Source: Eustoma russellianum (Eukaryota; Streptophyta; Magnoliopsida; Gentianales; Gentianaceae). Taken from it: a DNA stretch of 64,000 nucleotides. Every line of letters begins with the position of its first letter. Within the stretch, counting starts at the first letter, position 1. Shown in pieces: positions 31,731 through 43,547 of the stretch. The notes beneath the pieces are model-generated. The model did no database searches. It saw nothing but the letters and a program-made list of their open reading frames with translations, and was not told where the DNA came from. The translations under genes and the position numbers were made by a program. The DNA is taken from NCBI GenBank assembly GCA_036186865.1, contig AP025048.1, positions 27,264,687 through 27,328,686 on the forward strand. The letters are read 5' to 3'.

Positions 31731-34331
31731 TGTAGGATCTTCAAGGCACCACTAGAAGGGGGGGTTGAATAGGTGGTGCGGAAAGTGTGGTTTTTAAAAT
31801 TTGTTTAAACCTAACCAATTCAACTTCTGAAAACAGATTCTGTTTTCAGGACCAGTTTTAAAACATTTTTAAAACCAGGTTAGAGGTCTCCAAAAATTCT
31901 GAAATTTTGAGAGAACTTAGCCTCAGATGTAATGAGGGTCCCCTAAAAATTTCAAATTAAAATTCAACCTTTAACCCCTTCAAAAACCGTTGGTACTCAG
32001 ATTGCTTGAATCTGCCAGAACCGGTAGATGGTTTTGAAAAATTTATTCCTATTTGTGTGAACGTCCAAATGCTCTGAAAATTTAACCACTAACTCTTTAT
32101 ACACTATATGTAAATGGGTTGAAACAGTTTTGCACAATTCTTTTGGGAAGTAGGTCAACTATAATCAAAGTCTCAACCTTTGCAAGTCTGAAAATCAGAC
32201 TGCACTAGTCTCAGAACTTTTGATGTTTGATTGACTTATACTTATCCAAAAGAGTTGAAACTTGTGCCAAATTAACCCTAGAACGTGTGAGTATATTTCT
32301 GAAAATTTTTGTGATTTTTGAAAATCGTTTACTATTTTTACGGATGCAAACAAGAAGGGTAATCAGTGCAGTAAATAAAAAGTAAATGCTTAAAGTAAAT
32401 TGCACCAAGATTTTTATACTGGTTCGGTTATCAACAACCTACTCCAGTCTTCAAGGAACACCTTCCTTGGTTCACACTAATCACACACACGCAGTACACC
32501 TTACCGTAGCTCCAACCCTTTATAAACCTTGTATGACGAGTACAATTCACACGAACACCACCACCTCGCAAGAATGAAGATTGATCACACCTTGATCAAT
32601 CTTTTACAAAGATTTATAATGAGTGGTGGTCTATATCAAGCCTATTCAAGATTGAAAGATATGAATACAATAGGCTTTACAAGAAGAGAGAAAGAAAGAA
32701 GATGTAGAGGAAGAAGAACTAGGCTTTTGATCTCTTTGATTTTGCAATGCTTGGCCTTGTCTTTGTTTGCTCTCTTCTCTTCCCTTTTAATGTGTGCAGG
32801 CCGTCCCTTGTGTAGTGCCTCCCCCTCTTGAAAATTATCTTTTATGTCCTTGAGAGAGTGTAAGACATCATTGTGACAATATCTTGCTTACTTGGCATCT
32901 TCTTATTGGATGAATGTCAAGCTCTTGCTTACTTGGAACTTCATGATTGATCTAACCTTGTCACCATTTAGTGTGCATTCAATCCCTTCAATTTTGGGAT
33001 GCAAATTAAGGACAAATGAATAGTAAATTCGGCCACTATTCACATGTGCTGAAAATTTTCAGCATGTGTTGCATTTTTGAAATATTTCCTTGTGTGTTGC
33101 CCTCTTCAAAGTCACCCATCATGTGTGGCTTATTTTCCACCAATTAAAGTACCAAATAAGCTCCATCTAGGCTCCAACAAAGCTGAAAATGGTGTGTGAA
33201 ATTCCTGCACATGTGCTGAATTATTTTTGCAAACTTTGTAAAATAGTGCACATTTAATTATACACACATGGTATATTCCAATCAGTCCTTAATTGAATAT
33301 TCTAGAACACTTTGAGATGTATGACATATGTAAAAAGTGCCTAGATACATGTTGTATGATGTGCCAAAAACGTTCCAAGTGTTGTGTGCATAGAAAATCG
33401 AATTTTCGATGTTTATAGATTACCCGATTTTTCTCTAATTAAATTCCAACTTCTTACACATGTTATATATATTATGTTACACATAATATATATAGTATAT
33501 ACTTTAAATCTCAGCACTTGGCTGGTCTAAAGTGGCACCATTAATCATGTGTCAAAATTAAAATTGGAATCTTCACATTTTGGCCTTAATATGGGGTGAT
33601 TTGTGTGTGCCAACATGGAAAGTAATTTTGGCTGAAAACATCATCATTAGCACGAAATTTATGATGATTTTTGAGGTGTAGGGACTGGCCATCTATTTAT
33701 GGCAAGCACGTGACACGTTGGCGAAGTTTCGGTATTCGCCTGATACGACAAATTTCAGTTTAGAACCTTTTAACGTGTCGTATTTAATTTGTCATCACCA
33801 TGTCTTATATCATATGATATAAGACCTGAATATACTCATAAATATGAGTTAAGTATAGTGGTGTGACGTTAACGTACGTACGTAAAATATATAACGTGTC
33901 GGTAGTACGTTGAAATATATGTGTATGTGCCTTTTTCAAAGAATCTGAAAATATATATTTATATATGTATGTAGGCGTGTATATGAGTGATAAATGAGGA
34001 GGAGGAGACTTTCCTTTCTTAGCCATGTTGCCTTTGTGCCTTTTCCAAATGTAGCTTCCTTTAATGAACTACTTAGTTTAATTAACTAAGTACTTCACTT
34101 AATGAACTAGTTTAGTTCATTAATGGTGGCACCTGAAAATAGTATAAACATAACAAATGTTTGCCATTTGATGTAAGCTTTGTAGCTTCATGGCTCGTTA
34201 GTACGGCAACATAATATATGAACTATATAAGGCAAGTAATAAGCAATATATCATGCACATTTATCTTATGCTCGTTTTTGTGCACATTTAAATCATATAT
34301 TTTAAAATCACTCAAACCCCTTTTTTCTACA
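31731..34331 (-). repeat. B1 right LTR (2601 bp)
   Basis: It runs from TGTAGGATCTTC to TTTCTACA. It is about 430 bp shorter than its partner because most of the palindrome-rich segment is missing around 32950-33050. Its primer-proximal end matches the B2 LTR at 47785 better than it matches its own partner. Confidence 0.9.
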
Positions 34332-34336
34332 TTTTG

Positions 34337-36278
34337 GTTTTGAGATTTGGCCACCGTATATTGAAAATCCTTCGTTGTTGTTATGGATTACTTGAAATCT
34401 TGCAAATCCCAATCCCTTGAACCCTCTCTTTGTTGCTATTTTCGGTTGAGGGGAGAAGAGAGAGAAAGGTAGAATTTTTAGGTTGTTTTGGTGGATGATT
34501 TGAGTCTTAGGCTTGAATCTGTGACTGGTATTTGTGTAGTGTTTAATTTGTAGTTTAAGCATGAGATTATAGCAGAGATTAGGCTTGGATTGATTGGCAT
34601 GAAGTTTGGGATCGATTGGAGTTATGGTTCTGCAGTTTTTGCAAAAATCGCAGAATTTCTTTTCTGGAATCGTGGACATCGATCGATCGATGTGAGGGGA
34701 TGAAGTACTTCGATCGATCGATGTAGGAGGGGCTGAGAGATCGATGTTCTCTGATAGACATCGATCGATCGATGTGAGGGTATGAAGTCACTTCGATCGA
34801 TCGATGTAGGAGGGGCTAAGAGATCGATGTTCTCTGATGGACATCGATCGATCGATGTGAGGGTATGATGTCACATCGATCGATCGATGTGAGGGAATGA
34901 TGTCCATCAGTTTTGTGGAAAAATAGGGGAAGAAAGAGGGAAGCTAGGGGACCCTTTGTGTGAACTTAGAGACTTCTTAGGACTTGACTGAGGTTAGTCT
35001 AAGTCTTGGGAACATAACTTAAGACGGTGAATCACATTTGGAGATGTCGAAGGGTATTCGAATCGGACTTCAAAGTGAATGACTTAAGGGGGTTAGGAAA
35101 TGAACGTATGAAGTCTTACAGAGTTTTAATGGGGGATGTGAAGGTCCTCATATTGGTCTTTGGGTTTAGAATCAATGTTAAGGGTTGATGACCTAACTTG
35201 AATCCTAAGCTCGAATGTGTAAGTTAGCGAACCTTATGTGATGGATTGATACCGAATGTGAATTGAATGTATGTGAATGAAGAATGTGATTGAAATGAGG
35301 AGTCTTGCATCATAGCACTTGCATTTGCATATTGTTTTGAAAAGAGCTGTGCTTCGGCACAGGTTTGTGAAACTGGCTGTAACGTTAATCAGGAAGGAAA
35401 TATAAGCCGAGGTGCGTTACAGGGTATAAAGTTGTCTGCAATGTTAATCGGGATGGAAATATAAGCCGAGGTGCATTGCAGGGTATAAAGTTGTCTGTAA
35501 CGTTACACGGGATGGAAATATAAGCCGTGGTGCGTTACAGGATATAAAGTTGTCTGTAATGTTAATCGGGATGGAAATATAAGCCGAGGTGCATTACAGG
35601 ATATAAAGTTATGTGACCGGACATTGTGACACGCATTGCACTCTTTTGAAAAGAAATTGCTCATGCATTTGTGACTGTGTAGTGTAGTGCATATTTTGTC
35701 ATGCATCACGTGAGTCGTTAAGGTATGATTGTGTGTGTGATACCTTGATTGTGATTGAACCGTTACTTACGTATGAATTGTTGTACTTGTTCTGTTATGA
35801 TACTAGTCAATATCTTTTGAAGTTATACAAGACATGTGCCCCCACCAATCCCTTGAATTATGTATTACTCATGTCTTGCCATGTGTTGATCCCGTATGTC
35901 TTATAAGCGGGTTACTTGCTAGCGTTTTCGCTAAGGGTACTACCTTTATTTTGCAGATGAGCCTAGTTATGGCATGATCTTCATAGAGGACGACGGCAAG
36001 TGGGCCGAATGGGACGCTTAATGTCTTAATGGGAGATAGTTGATATTGTTGCTGGTTTATTTTGCAGATGAGCCTAGTTATGACATGATCTTTTGTGATC
36101 ACTTTATACGTTGAGGTTCGAATTTGATGGTTTAAATTTGTGAGCTACGTGTTTCCGCACTTATTTCTCTGATGTCATTGATGATGTGTATTCGAGAGAT
36201 GAGACGTCTTGTAGTCTTCTCAGTAAGCTACGACGGGTGCACCGGTTTGGATTCCGCTGTCCGGATCGGGGCGCTACA
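34337..36278 (+). repeat. 3' LTR of element D, second part
   Basis: This is homologous to 19658-21532 and preceded by the right TSD copy TTTTG (34332-34336). Compared with the 5' LTR it has one extra ATCG-palindrome module (array 34675-34905). At 36055-36090 a patch copied from 35945-35980 replaces about 60 bases. The four 59-bp hairpin units are kept. Confidence 0.95.
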
Positions 36279-36283
36279 TTTCC

Positions 36284-37106
36284 GGCCCACTCACCTTCAC
36301 CATAGGGATCAAGGTTTTGGTTAAGTCTAGTTCCAGACAGATACGTGCATATCGTCCTCTATTCACTGTAAGGGTGTTCTCATCCACCTTCACAGCCTTA
36401 CCCACCATATTTCCCACATCCATCAGCAGGGAATAGTCAAACAGCTCGACAGGCAAGTTAGGGAGACAGATCCCCACCATTTTTTTGTTAATGGCGGCAT
36501 TGGAGGGGTTAAAATATGGTCCCTATTTAGTGACTGTCAGATAGTGTCCCATAATCACCCACGGTCCTTTCTCAAGAGCTTGCAGGTAGTCTTCTCTGCA
36601 GTAGAACCGGACAACAAAGAAATTTTCATCAAGATCTGTAAGCTCACGACCATACCTAAGGTACCACAGTTCCGGCAAGCGCTCCGCCAGTATTTTGTAA
36701 CTGATATTTTTACCAAGGAGTTTGATGACCAACGCTCTTCTCCAAGAACTCCAAAGATCAACACATTGGCTAGTTGTGAGGGTAACTTCTGGCCACTCAG
36801 TATGCTCAGTCTCTTCAAATCAATTAGGAGAGTGGAGTTTGTGTAGAAGCTCCACCTCCCAATCTTCTTCCTCTTCCTCAATCCCGGTGTACACGTGCCC
36901 TTTCTGTTGGCCTGATGCAGCTGCATCCAGAAACGATTTATTTCCCCATTGAGAGGTCCCCGGTAGCCTGATTCCTTCCTCTCTTGGAATAACGTTGCCA
37001 GACGGGTCTCTTTTATTCTTCTTGGTGCTCTGATGAAGTAGGTCTTGCTCTTCCAGTGAGGGGTGGTTGTGCTTGGAGCATTCTCGTTTGTACTCGCACT
37101 CACTTT
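36284..37106 (-). pseudogene. LINE ORF1, N-terminal part with DUF4283
   Basis: The probable start is MSASTNENAPS at 37103. After a frameshift near 36750, the DUF4283 region follows: LGKNISYKILAERLPELW, FFVVRFYCREDYLQAL and GPWVIMGHYL. A second frame at 36274-36480 continues with VGICLPNLPVELFDYSLL and RGRYARICLELDL. It is cut by gypsy D inside the segment MVKVSGPE, and coding resumes at 19131. Confidence 0.88.
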
Positions 37107-37138
37107 AGTGCAGTTTCACTAGTGCTGTTTGTGTGTCC

Positions 37139-37153
37139 CATATGTATCGATTT
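37139..37153. repeat. LINE target-site duplication, right copy
   Basis: This is identical to 14396-14410 over all 15 bases. Flanking bases differ, so the duplication length is exact. Confidence 0.95.
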
Positions 37154-37346
37154 CGACAAAGGTGGTTTTTCTTTACAATATTGTATTGCGTCATATCTTT
37201 CCCTCAATATCAGATAGGCGTCCATCTCTTAGATGCGTAGGCCGCATAGTAGCTTTTTGACACTGATGTACAATCTTGTCTATAATATGGTTTTCCTCCG
37301 TCACAAGTGAGGTTTTTTAATAAAATCTTATTTCGTTGAAAAAAAA
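37154..37346 (+). mobile_element. Possible 3' end of an older truncated LINE
   Basis: The stretch ends with CAAGTGAGG, a T run, AATAAAATC and then an A run (37339-37346), as at LINE 3' ends. The bases after the A run (ACTCCTCTAAATG) resemble ACTCTTCTAAATG at 14378-14390, which would be its worn TSD across the later LINE. This is suggestive only. Confidence 0.35.
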
Positions 37347-37365
37347 CTCCTCTAAATGGTATGCG

Positions 37366-39469
37366 AATGAATGGAGTATATCGGTGAAGTTGATTATGGG
37401 GTATGTTTATTGTGCTTGACTTCAAGTTTGATTTGAACATAAAGTTGATATTCAAAATTGGAAATACAGAAAGAGATAGTACATAAATAAATCATAGCAG
37501 ACACTTGGGTGTATACCAAGAATGTATAGTTTCTACCAGAAGTAGATTCTATATGTTGAATGCTTGTGGATATATTTTTAATAAATGGACTATATGGACT
37601 ATGGGAGAAATGCCCTTAGGGTACACATGGACGCGTTTCATGCTTTGGGGACAAATGTACTTGGAGTTTGTATAGACACCGGTGAGACCTCTACTGTTAC
37701 AATTCTAAAAAGCTTCATAAATAATATAAATCAAAAAACTAATGACCTATTAGATCGGAAGTCCTTACTTAGTGTCTGTAACGTGTCGTTTCATGAATTG
37801 TATGACTTAGATAACTCAAGGTTATGTAGTAATCAACCTCTATGGTACATTATAGTGGTCAAGTACAAGATAATGATTAGCGCCAATTTTTTTTAAAATG
37901 ACTGTTGAAATTTGTTACCTTCTCTCTATATCATTTAGTTTTCTCTTATTGGAACTATCTATGTACTTAGCCTTGTCCAATCATAGTTTATTGCTGGATT
38001 TGTCTCCTGATATTCCAAGATTCTTAGTACATCTGGAAATGTTTCGCCTTAAAAAGGTGAAAGCCTAAAGAGATTTCCGTTATCAAAGAATTGTAAACAT
38101 TCAAGAGATTTTTTCATTTAAGCGTCTAAAATATTGGACAATGAAGTTTAAACAATATGTAGAGAATCATATGTAATGTTACCATTTACCTGGACAGAAT
38201 CAATGGGCAGTCTTCAAGGTCTATGGCCTAGATTGATGACCAAAATTGTATTCGTAGAGAGGGCTATCTAAGATCTGCTCAAGTGGTAGATACATCACAA
38301 AATACACAACATGCATTAGTTTTCCTTTTTTTTTGAAAAAAAAGGAGGTGATCTAAGATAGTGGCAAATATCTCTACCTTTTAAGGTTGATCATTTGAAG
38401 CTTGTTAGTACTTTTTGTAGTTTATTTTGAGTTGCAATTACCAATTTCTTTTAAATAGTTTTCTCTTACTGAGATGATTGATCATTTAAGATAACCCTTT
38501 CTTCAATGGCTCTAAGCATCTTTCGTTTCAAATACTACAATTCTTCTAATTGATCAATTCATATTCTAAGCTTTCTACATATGCATCGTCTAAAAGAATA
38601 TTTTTATTAGTTGTAACAAATAAATAAACTTCATAGAAGTCAAAATATGAAGAAAGAGATAGTATGCGTAACTTTTTAGAACTGTAAAAAAAACTATTAA
38701 TACTATTTTCAAGAAAGAGAGAATATAAATAAATACCATTAATAAGAAAGGATAGGTCTTAAGTAGACAATATCGGCGATCTGGAACAAGTCAGAGAGTG
38801 TCACCTCACCTCTAGGAGTTTTAAAATATTATAAGTCATTTATATTCATTTTACTGATGCATCTTTCTCGCCTGATCGCCGATCAAGATAGTATTCCCTA
38901 ATGGTTACTTTTCCCTTTTAAATGTATTCTTTTAATTTTTATTTTAGCTTGTATGAAAAATATTACCTATTTTTGAAAAATAATATTAATAGTTAAGTTT
39001 TTATGTTACCTTTTCAATTAATGCTAACAGAATTTCTTTAGTTTATCTTAATTAGCCAGCTAGAAATATAAAGAGAAATAATAATCAAATTGGCTTGTGT
39101 TTCTTAAATTCTATTCAAGTCAAAATAATATTTTTAAGAGAGAAAGAAAACAAGATGTTGAGCTTTTTTGGGTTAAAGTAAAAAAAAAAAGAAATGACAA
39201 ATCATATTATTAGACCTTCTTGCTAAAATGAGACTCTCTCTTACAACATATTTATCTCTTATATTATGTTATGATTAAAAAAATATCATAAAGAGCGAGA
39301 GGCAAAATCCACACCTTAATGATAACATTTTGATAACTTCAATTTTGTATTAATTTTAGATAAGATATATATCGTCTCCTTTCTCGGTAGTATTATTTCT
39401 CTCACTGAGAGACCCATCTTCTTAACCAGATTTCTTCCTATTTTATCTTCCTTGGCCAATTATGATATA
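37366..39469. other. AT-rich intergenic DNA, no gene recognised
   Basis: I find no conserved domain, RNA gene or LTR. A 103-residue open frame at 37585-37896 has no family resemblance I can name. There is an A/T palindrome of T and A runs at 38330-38345 and an A-run at 39180. The DNA may hold old element debris. Confidence 0.5.
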
Positions 39470-39604
39470 TATAAAGCCGAGGGTCTCACTGGAATCAAAC
39501 TCTCTATCTCTTTAAGATGGGGTATTGTTTGTCTGACTCTCACTCTCCTCAGATTCTAGCGATAACTCTAGCGATAACTTGTGTTGGGATGGAGGTATTG
39601 TTTG
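39470..39604 (+). mobile_element. tRNA-type SINE, left part, with internal duplication
   Basis: The plant SINE features are GGGTCTCACTGGAA, CAAACTCTCTATC, GGTATTGTTTGTCTGACTC and CTCCTCAGA. A second GGGATGGAGGTATTGTTTG follows GTTGGGAT, so about 85 bp has been duplicated. The 3' part lies at 51562-51637 beyond solo LTR1. Confidence 0.7.
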
Positions 39605-41100
39605 TGTTACAGCCGTCATTTTTTTAAAAAATAAATAAATAAATAAATAATAGATAATATATGATAAAGATAAAAGAAAAGGAATGAAATGAAATCAAAA
39701 TCATAACCCTAATCTATCCCTAATTTCTCTCCCCTCTCTCTTATTAAGCGTTCCCCTCCCTCAAAATTTTCCAGCTGATTTCCCCTTCCCCTCAAAACCC
39801 CTCAGCGATTTTCTCCTCCCCCAAAAGAAAAAAAAATTCTCTCAATCTTGGATCAAAGAAGAAGGAAGAAAAAGGAAGGCTAACCATATAGCACCAATGA
39901 CTTCTTGTTTATCGTTTTTAATTCACAAGTTTAAGGTATGTGTCTCTTCCCCCCTCAAATGGGTATGATTGATGCATGCTTTAATGGTATATTAATGTGA
40001 TTCATTGTTTTTATTTGTTTAAGATGTGAATTTTGTTTTGTTTTATATGAGAAAGCATGAGATGTGTTGTTTATGGTTGTATGTGAATGTGCGCATGTAT
40101 TGAAATTGTCGGTAGTTGTGATTCGGATTGGAAACACCCTTGAATGAAATCAAAAGGTTGAATATTTTCATACTTAGGGTGCTTTAAAATTGCGTTTTGG
40201 CCTTAGGATAGGTTCATCTAGCCTGAAATAGGTTGGGATTGGGTTGGAAGTTGACGAAATGGGTCAGATATGCACGTTTCAGGAGGTGGCGCATGGGGCC
40301 CACGTGCGGCCTCTGACGGTGCGTCCGAACATGCGCTGACATGTCCACTTCCAATAGATGCGCCTTGTTATAACGAGTCCAATGCAACTGGTTGATGTCA
40401 ATCGGAATCAAAACGAAAATTTTATTGAAGTTAAAAAGGAAATCGAAGTTAATTTAAAAAATTATAAAATTAAAAAATAAAAATCCAGGTCAACAGGCCG
40501 GTTGACCCAGCTGACCCAGTTCTCAGGCGGGCTGGCCTGACCAGGAATGGGCCAGACCGAAATTGTTTAAAAAAAGGAAAAAGGGGATGGACCAGACCAG
40601 ATGGCCAGCAGACCGGACCAGGACAGCAGGCGGCCCAAATAGAAAAACAAATTCTGAAATTTAATTTCTGAAATGAATAAAAAATAAATAATTAATTAAA
40701 ATTAGTTTAAAATTCTAGAAAAATATATTTAATTATCAGAAAATTCTAAATAAATTCCAAAAAATATAAAATGTTAGAATTAAATTATTTTCACTTAATT
40801 TCTAAATTTTAGTAAATGTAAATAATTAAGAATAATTAGTAATAAATAGAATTAAGTAGGAGAAAATAGAGAAAATTTGTAAAAAATTCTAGAAAATTGA
40901 TACAAGCTAAGGAAAAATAATGGTGATGATAAATAACAACTTTCCCATATTTGGAAAATTTACAAAACCAAATATTGAGTGCCGGAGATAGTGAGGATGG
41001 GCGTACGACCCCCAGGCGCTTTGTTGTTGTATTCATGGCACATGCATTTGCATTTGGAGTGGGCTGAGATTTACGGGTCTCAGACACTCGAGTAAGGTGG

Positions 41101-42253
41101 TGTTGTAGCCGACAGTTTACGGAAAAAAAAATCAAATCAATTAATAAATTAATTAATTTATTAGGTTGAAGTTAAAAAAACATAAATAATATAATACTTA
41201 TCCTAATTTAACTACCCACTCCCTCAATCCCTTAATTTTCCCCCATAACCTCCCCCATTATCCCTAAATTTAGGCCCCCCCTTAATTAATTAACCCCCCC
41301 CCCCATCACTCCCTCACACACATGCATAAAATTGAAGAGAGAAAAGAGAGCGTCTGGTGAGGTAGAGAAACGGCAGAGAAGGAAGAAGGAAAATGAGAAG
41401 AGAGGGGAAGAAAGAGAGAGGAAAGAAAAGGAAGAAGGAGAATTGGCCACCCACATCAAATCCAACACCGTTTTTGTCAGTGAGTTTGTATTTAAGAGAT
41501 AGGTTACCCTCCCCTCTATCGGATTGCTTTGGATTCCCTCGCATTCTGTATTGAGATTATTTGATTATCACTATATGTCTATCCTTTATATGTTTATTAT
41601 GAATCCTTTATGTTTGGTATGGGAATTGCATGAATGGCCTTGGATATAGATTACATAGCACAAAAATAGGCTAAAATAGGTTCAGGCTATTGAAAAACAC
41701 ACACGGAGGCGGCGCGTAGAGCACACGCACGACAGCCCACGCGTGCCCTGAGCGGTGCGTGCGGTTCATGCGCTAATGTTGTCAGTTGCGTTACAAAGAC
41801 TGCGTTAAACGGAGTCCAGTGGAATTGGTTTGGGGTAAATCGGAGTTAAAACGAAAAAGATATGATTTTTTTAAGAAAATTAGAATTTTAAATAAAAAAA
41901 TTAAAAGGAGAGGCAGACCAGGCCTGCCTACCGCCTTGGCAGGGCGTCCACTATTTCAGAGGGCCAGGACATTCGACCCAAATAGAGTTGAGACAAAAAA
42001 AAAGGGCCTGCAGCAAAACGGGCCAAAGGCCAGCAGGCCAGTCCTGCTGAAAGGAAAACAGGCCCAATTCGCAGGGACATAAAAAAAGGAATAGGGTGGA
42101 GCGGGCCAGCACTGACTGGCAGACTGGACTGCGCATAAGGCCCAGAATGGAGGCCTGAATGTTTTAATTTAATAAATCTGTTAACTAAGAAATATATTTA
42201 ATAATTAGGTAAATTAAATAATTGAAATAAATAGAATAAATTGACTAAAAATA

Positions 42254-42287
<34 letters not shown>

Positions 42288-43500
42288 TATAATAATAATA
42301 ACATTACTTGAGCCATATATATATATATATATATATATAATCATATGTTTATTAAATGTGATCTTACTAATGTTTTATAATGAGACAATTTAAAAACTCA
42401 TTAAATAAATTGAAATAAAAGAAATAAAAAAATAGTAGGGGAAGATAAAAATATTTAAATTGAGGATTTAAGTGTTTGAGAGTTTAGGAAAAATAAAATA
42501 AAGTGTAGAAACCTAAAATAAAGTCTAGAAAGATAAAATAACGGTAGAAGATAAAATATAGTAATGAACCCCACGCAACATAGGGTAACTATAGGTAATA
42601 CGCAACATAGAATGGAGCATTCAACATAAGAGAAACGGAAGGGTGAAAGTGTGAAGCATTCATGGCACGAGCATCGCATTTGACCTATAAGCCGTGTGGT
42701 CCTACGGGACGTATGGCCTGACGAGGCGTGTGATGTGTGTTGGTAATAATGGTTACCTTCACCTAATAGGACCCGCGACATGCATAGCATATCATAGAAA
42801 AGAAAGAGCATAGCGTGTGATATTAAATGACTGCGTGTGACACGGAGATAGAAGTGCATGCATCATGAAGTTGCGCATTGCATTTGTTATTGTTGTGATT
42901 ATCATTTATCTTGTTATTAAGTTGTTCCAGTGCAAAATTTTGTGATACGGGTTGAGTCGGGCATGTGCTTTTTATTTATTTGTGCTTTATTGTTTTATTT
43001 ATTTATCTGCTTATGCTTTACGTGTTGTATTTGTTTACCCGACTCAGTATATGGCAGTCTCTTTTCAGGAGAGATGGGTAACCTACGAGTGACTCCCATC
43101 ACTCACCCCCTACCACCTCTCCACATGTGAGCAGAACTTTGAGTATATTTTTTATAGAGTACGGGGTTGATCGTGCAAGCTGGGAAGAGTGAGCCGAGAT
43201 CGTGTAATCGATTTCTTCTAGTGGGATAGTTAGATGTCTCTTTTTACCTATACTCTTTATTTGTATTCAGACTATTTCAGTATTTCGTACTTGACGTAGC
43301 GAATTTCGACAGCTTTGGCACTTGTTTTAATTTCGATGGATTTAATTTAGTGGATATGTTTATTTTATTATCGTTTCCGCAAAAAATTTATACGTCATTT
43401 CTGACGTGTAAAGAAGTTTGAACGACGCCTTGTAGTTATCGTAGTAGGATACGGTGGGTGCATTGTTTCCGAAGCTAGGGTTCAGAAGTGGGACGCTACA
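41101..43500 (+). mobile_element. Gypsy-type solo LTR2 (2400 bp) nested in LTR1
   Basis: It starts TGTTGTAGCC and ends GGGACGCTACA. It is colinear with LTR1: 41670-41850 matches 40200-40420, and 42830-42890 matches 50990-51060. LTR1 resumes at 43501. The flanks GGTGG and TATGG agree at three of five bases only. It holds AT microsatellites (42250-42342) and an imperfect stem ACGTCA/TGACGT near its end (43392). Confidence 0.78.
42250..42342. repeat. AT dinucleotide microsatellites
   Basis: Two TA/AT runs are separated by an ATA-rich and unique stretch (42290-42317). They lie inside LTR2. Confidence 0.9.
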
Positions 43501-43547
43501 TATGGATCATGGTGTACGGGCCATAGGCACTCGGTCATGGTGGATCA

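Larger units (their letters stand above)
26998..34331 (-). mobile_element. Composite insertion: TRIM joined to non-autonomous SIRE derivative (B1)
   Basis: The whole 7334-bp block has the TSD TTTTG on both sides, starts TGTAGGACC and ends TCTACA. On the minus strand the order is: B LTR (34331-31731), primer site, short gag-only internal region, B LTR (30444-27414), the bases ATTGGTAT (start of a B primer site), then a complete TRIM (27405-26998). The outer TSD shows it entered the D LTR as one unit. It encodes no RT or integrase. Confidence 0.88.
19137..36278 (+). mobile_element. Tekay/Del-type Ty3/gypsy retrotransposon (element D), with nested insertion
   Basis: The element is flanked by the TSD TTTCC (19132-19136 and 36279-36283). 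The 5' LTR is at 19137-21532. The polyprotein order is gag, protease, RT, RNase H, integrase, chromodomain. The 3' LTR starts at 26479, is split at 26998 by the TRIM-B composite and resumes at 34337. Without that insertion D is about 9.8 kb. It is disabled by at least five stops and two frameshifts. It inserted in LINE ORF1. The two LTRs are similar but have diverged by indels, so it is not recent. Confidence 0.95.
14411..37138 (-). mobile_element. Full-length L1-type LINE, split by gypsy element D
   Basis: The LINE reads from 37138 down to 36284, is interrupted by D (19137-36278 plus one TSD copy), and resumes at 19136 down to 14411. Without D it is about 5.6 kb. It has ORF1 (DUF4283 plus zinc knuckle), ORF2 (endonuclease, RT, C-terminal zinc-binding region), and a short T run on the plus strand at 14411-14413 where the A tail should be. 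The exact 15-bp TSD at both ends is the mark of target-primed reverse transcription. Both ORFs contain stops and shifts. Confidence 0.93.

Noticed and set aside
37585..37896. 103-residue plus-strand open frame
   Set aside because: It has no recognised motif, start context or neighbours, and its length is expected by chance in this much DNA.
41096..43505. TSD of LTR2 (GGTGG and TATGG)
   Set aside because: Only three of five bases agree, which chance could give.
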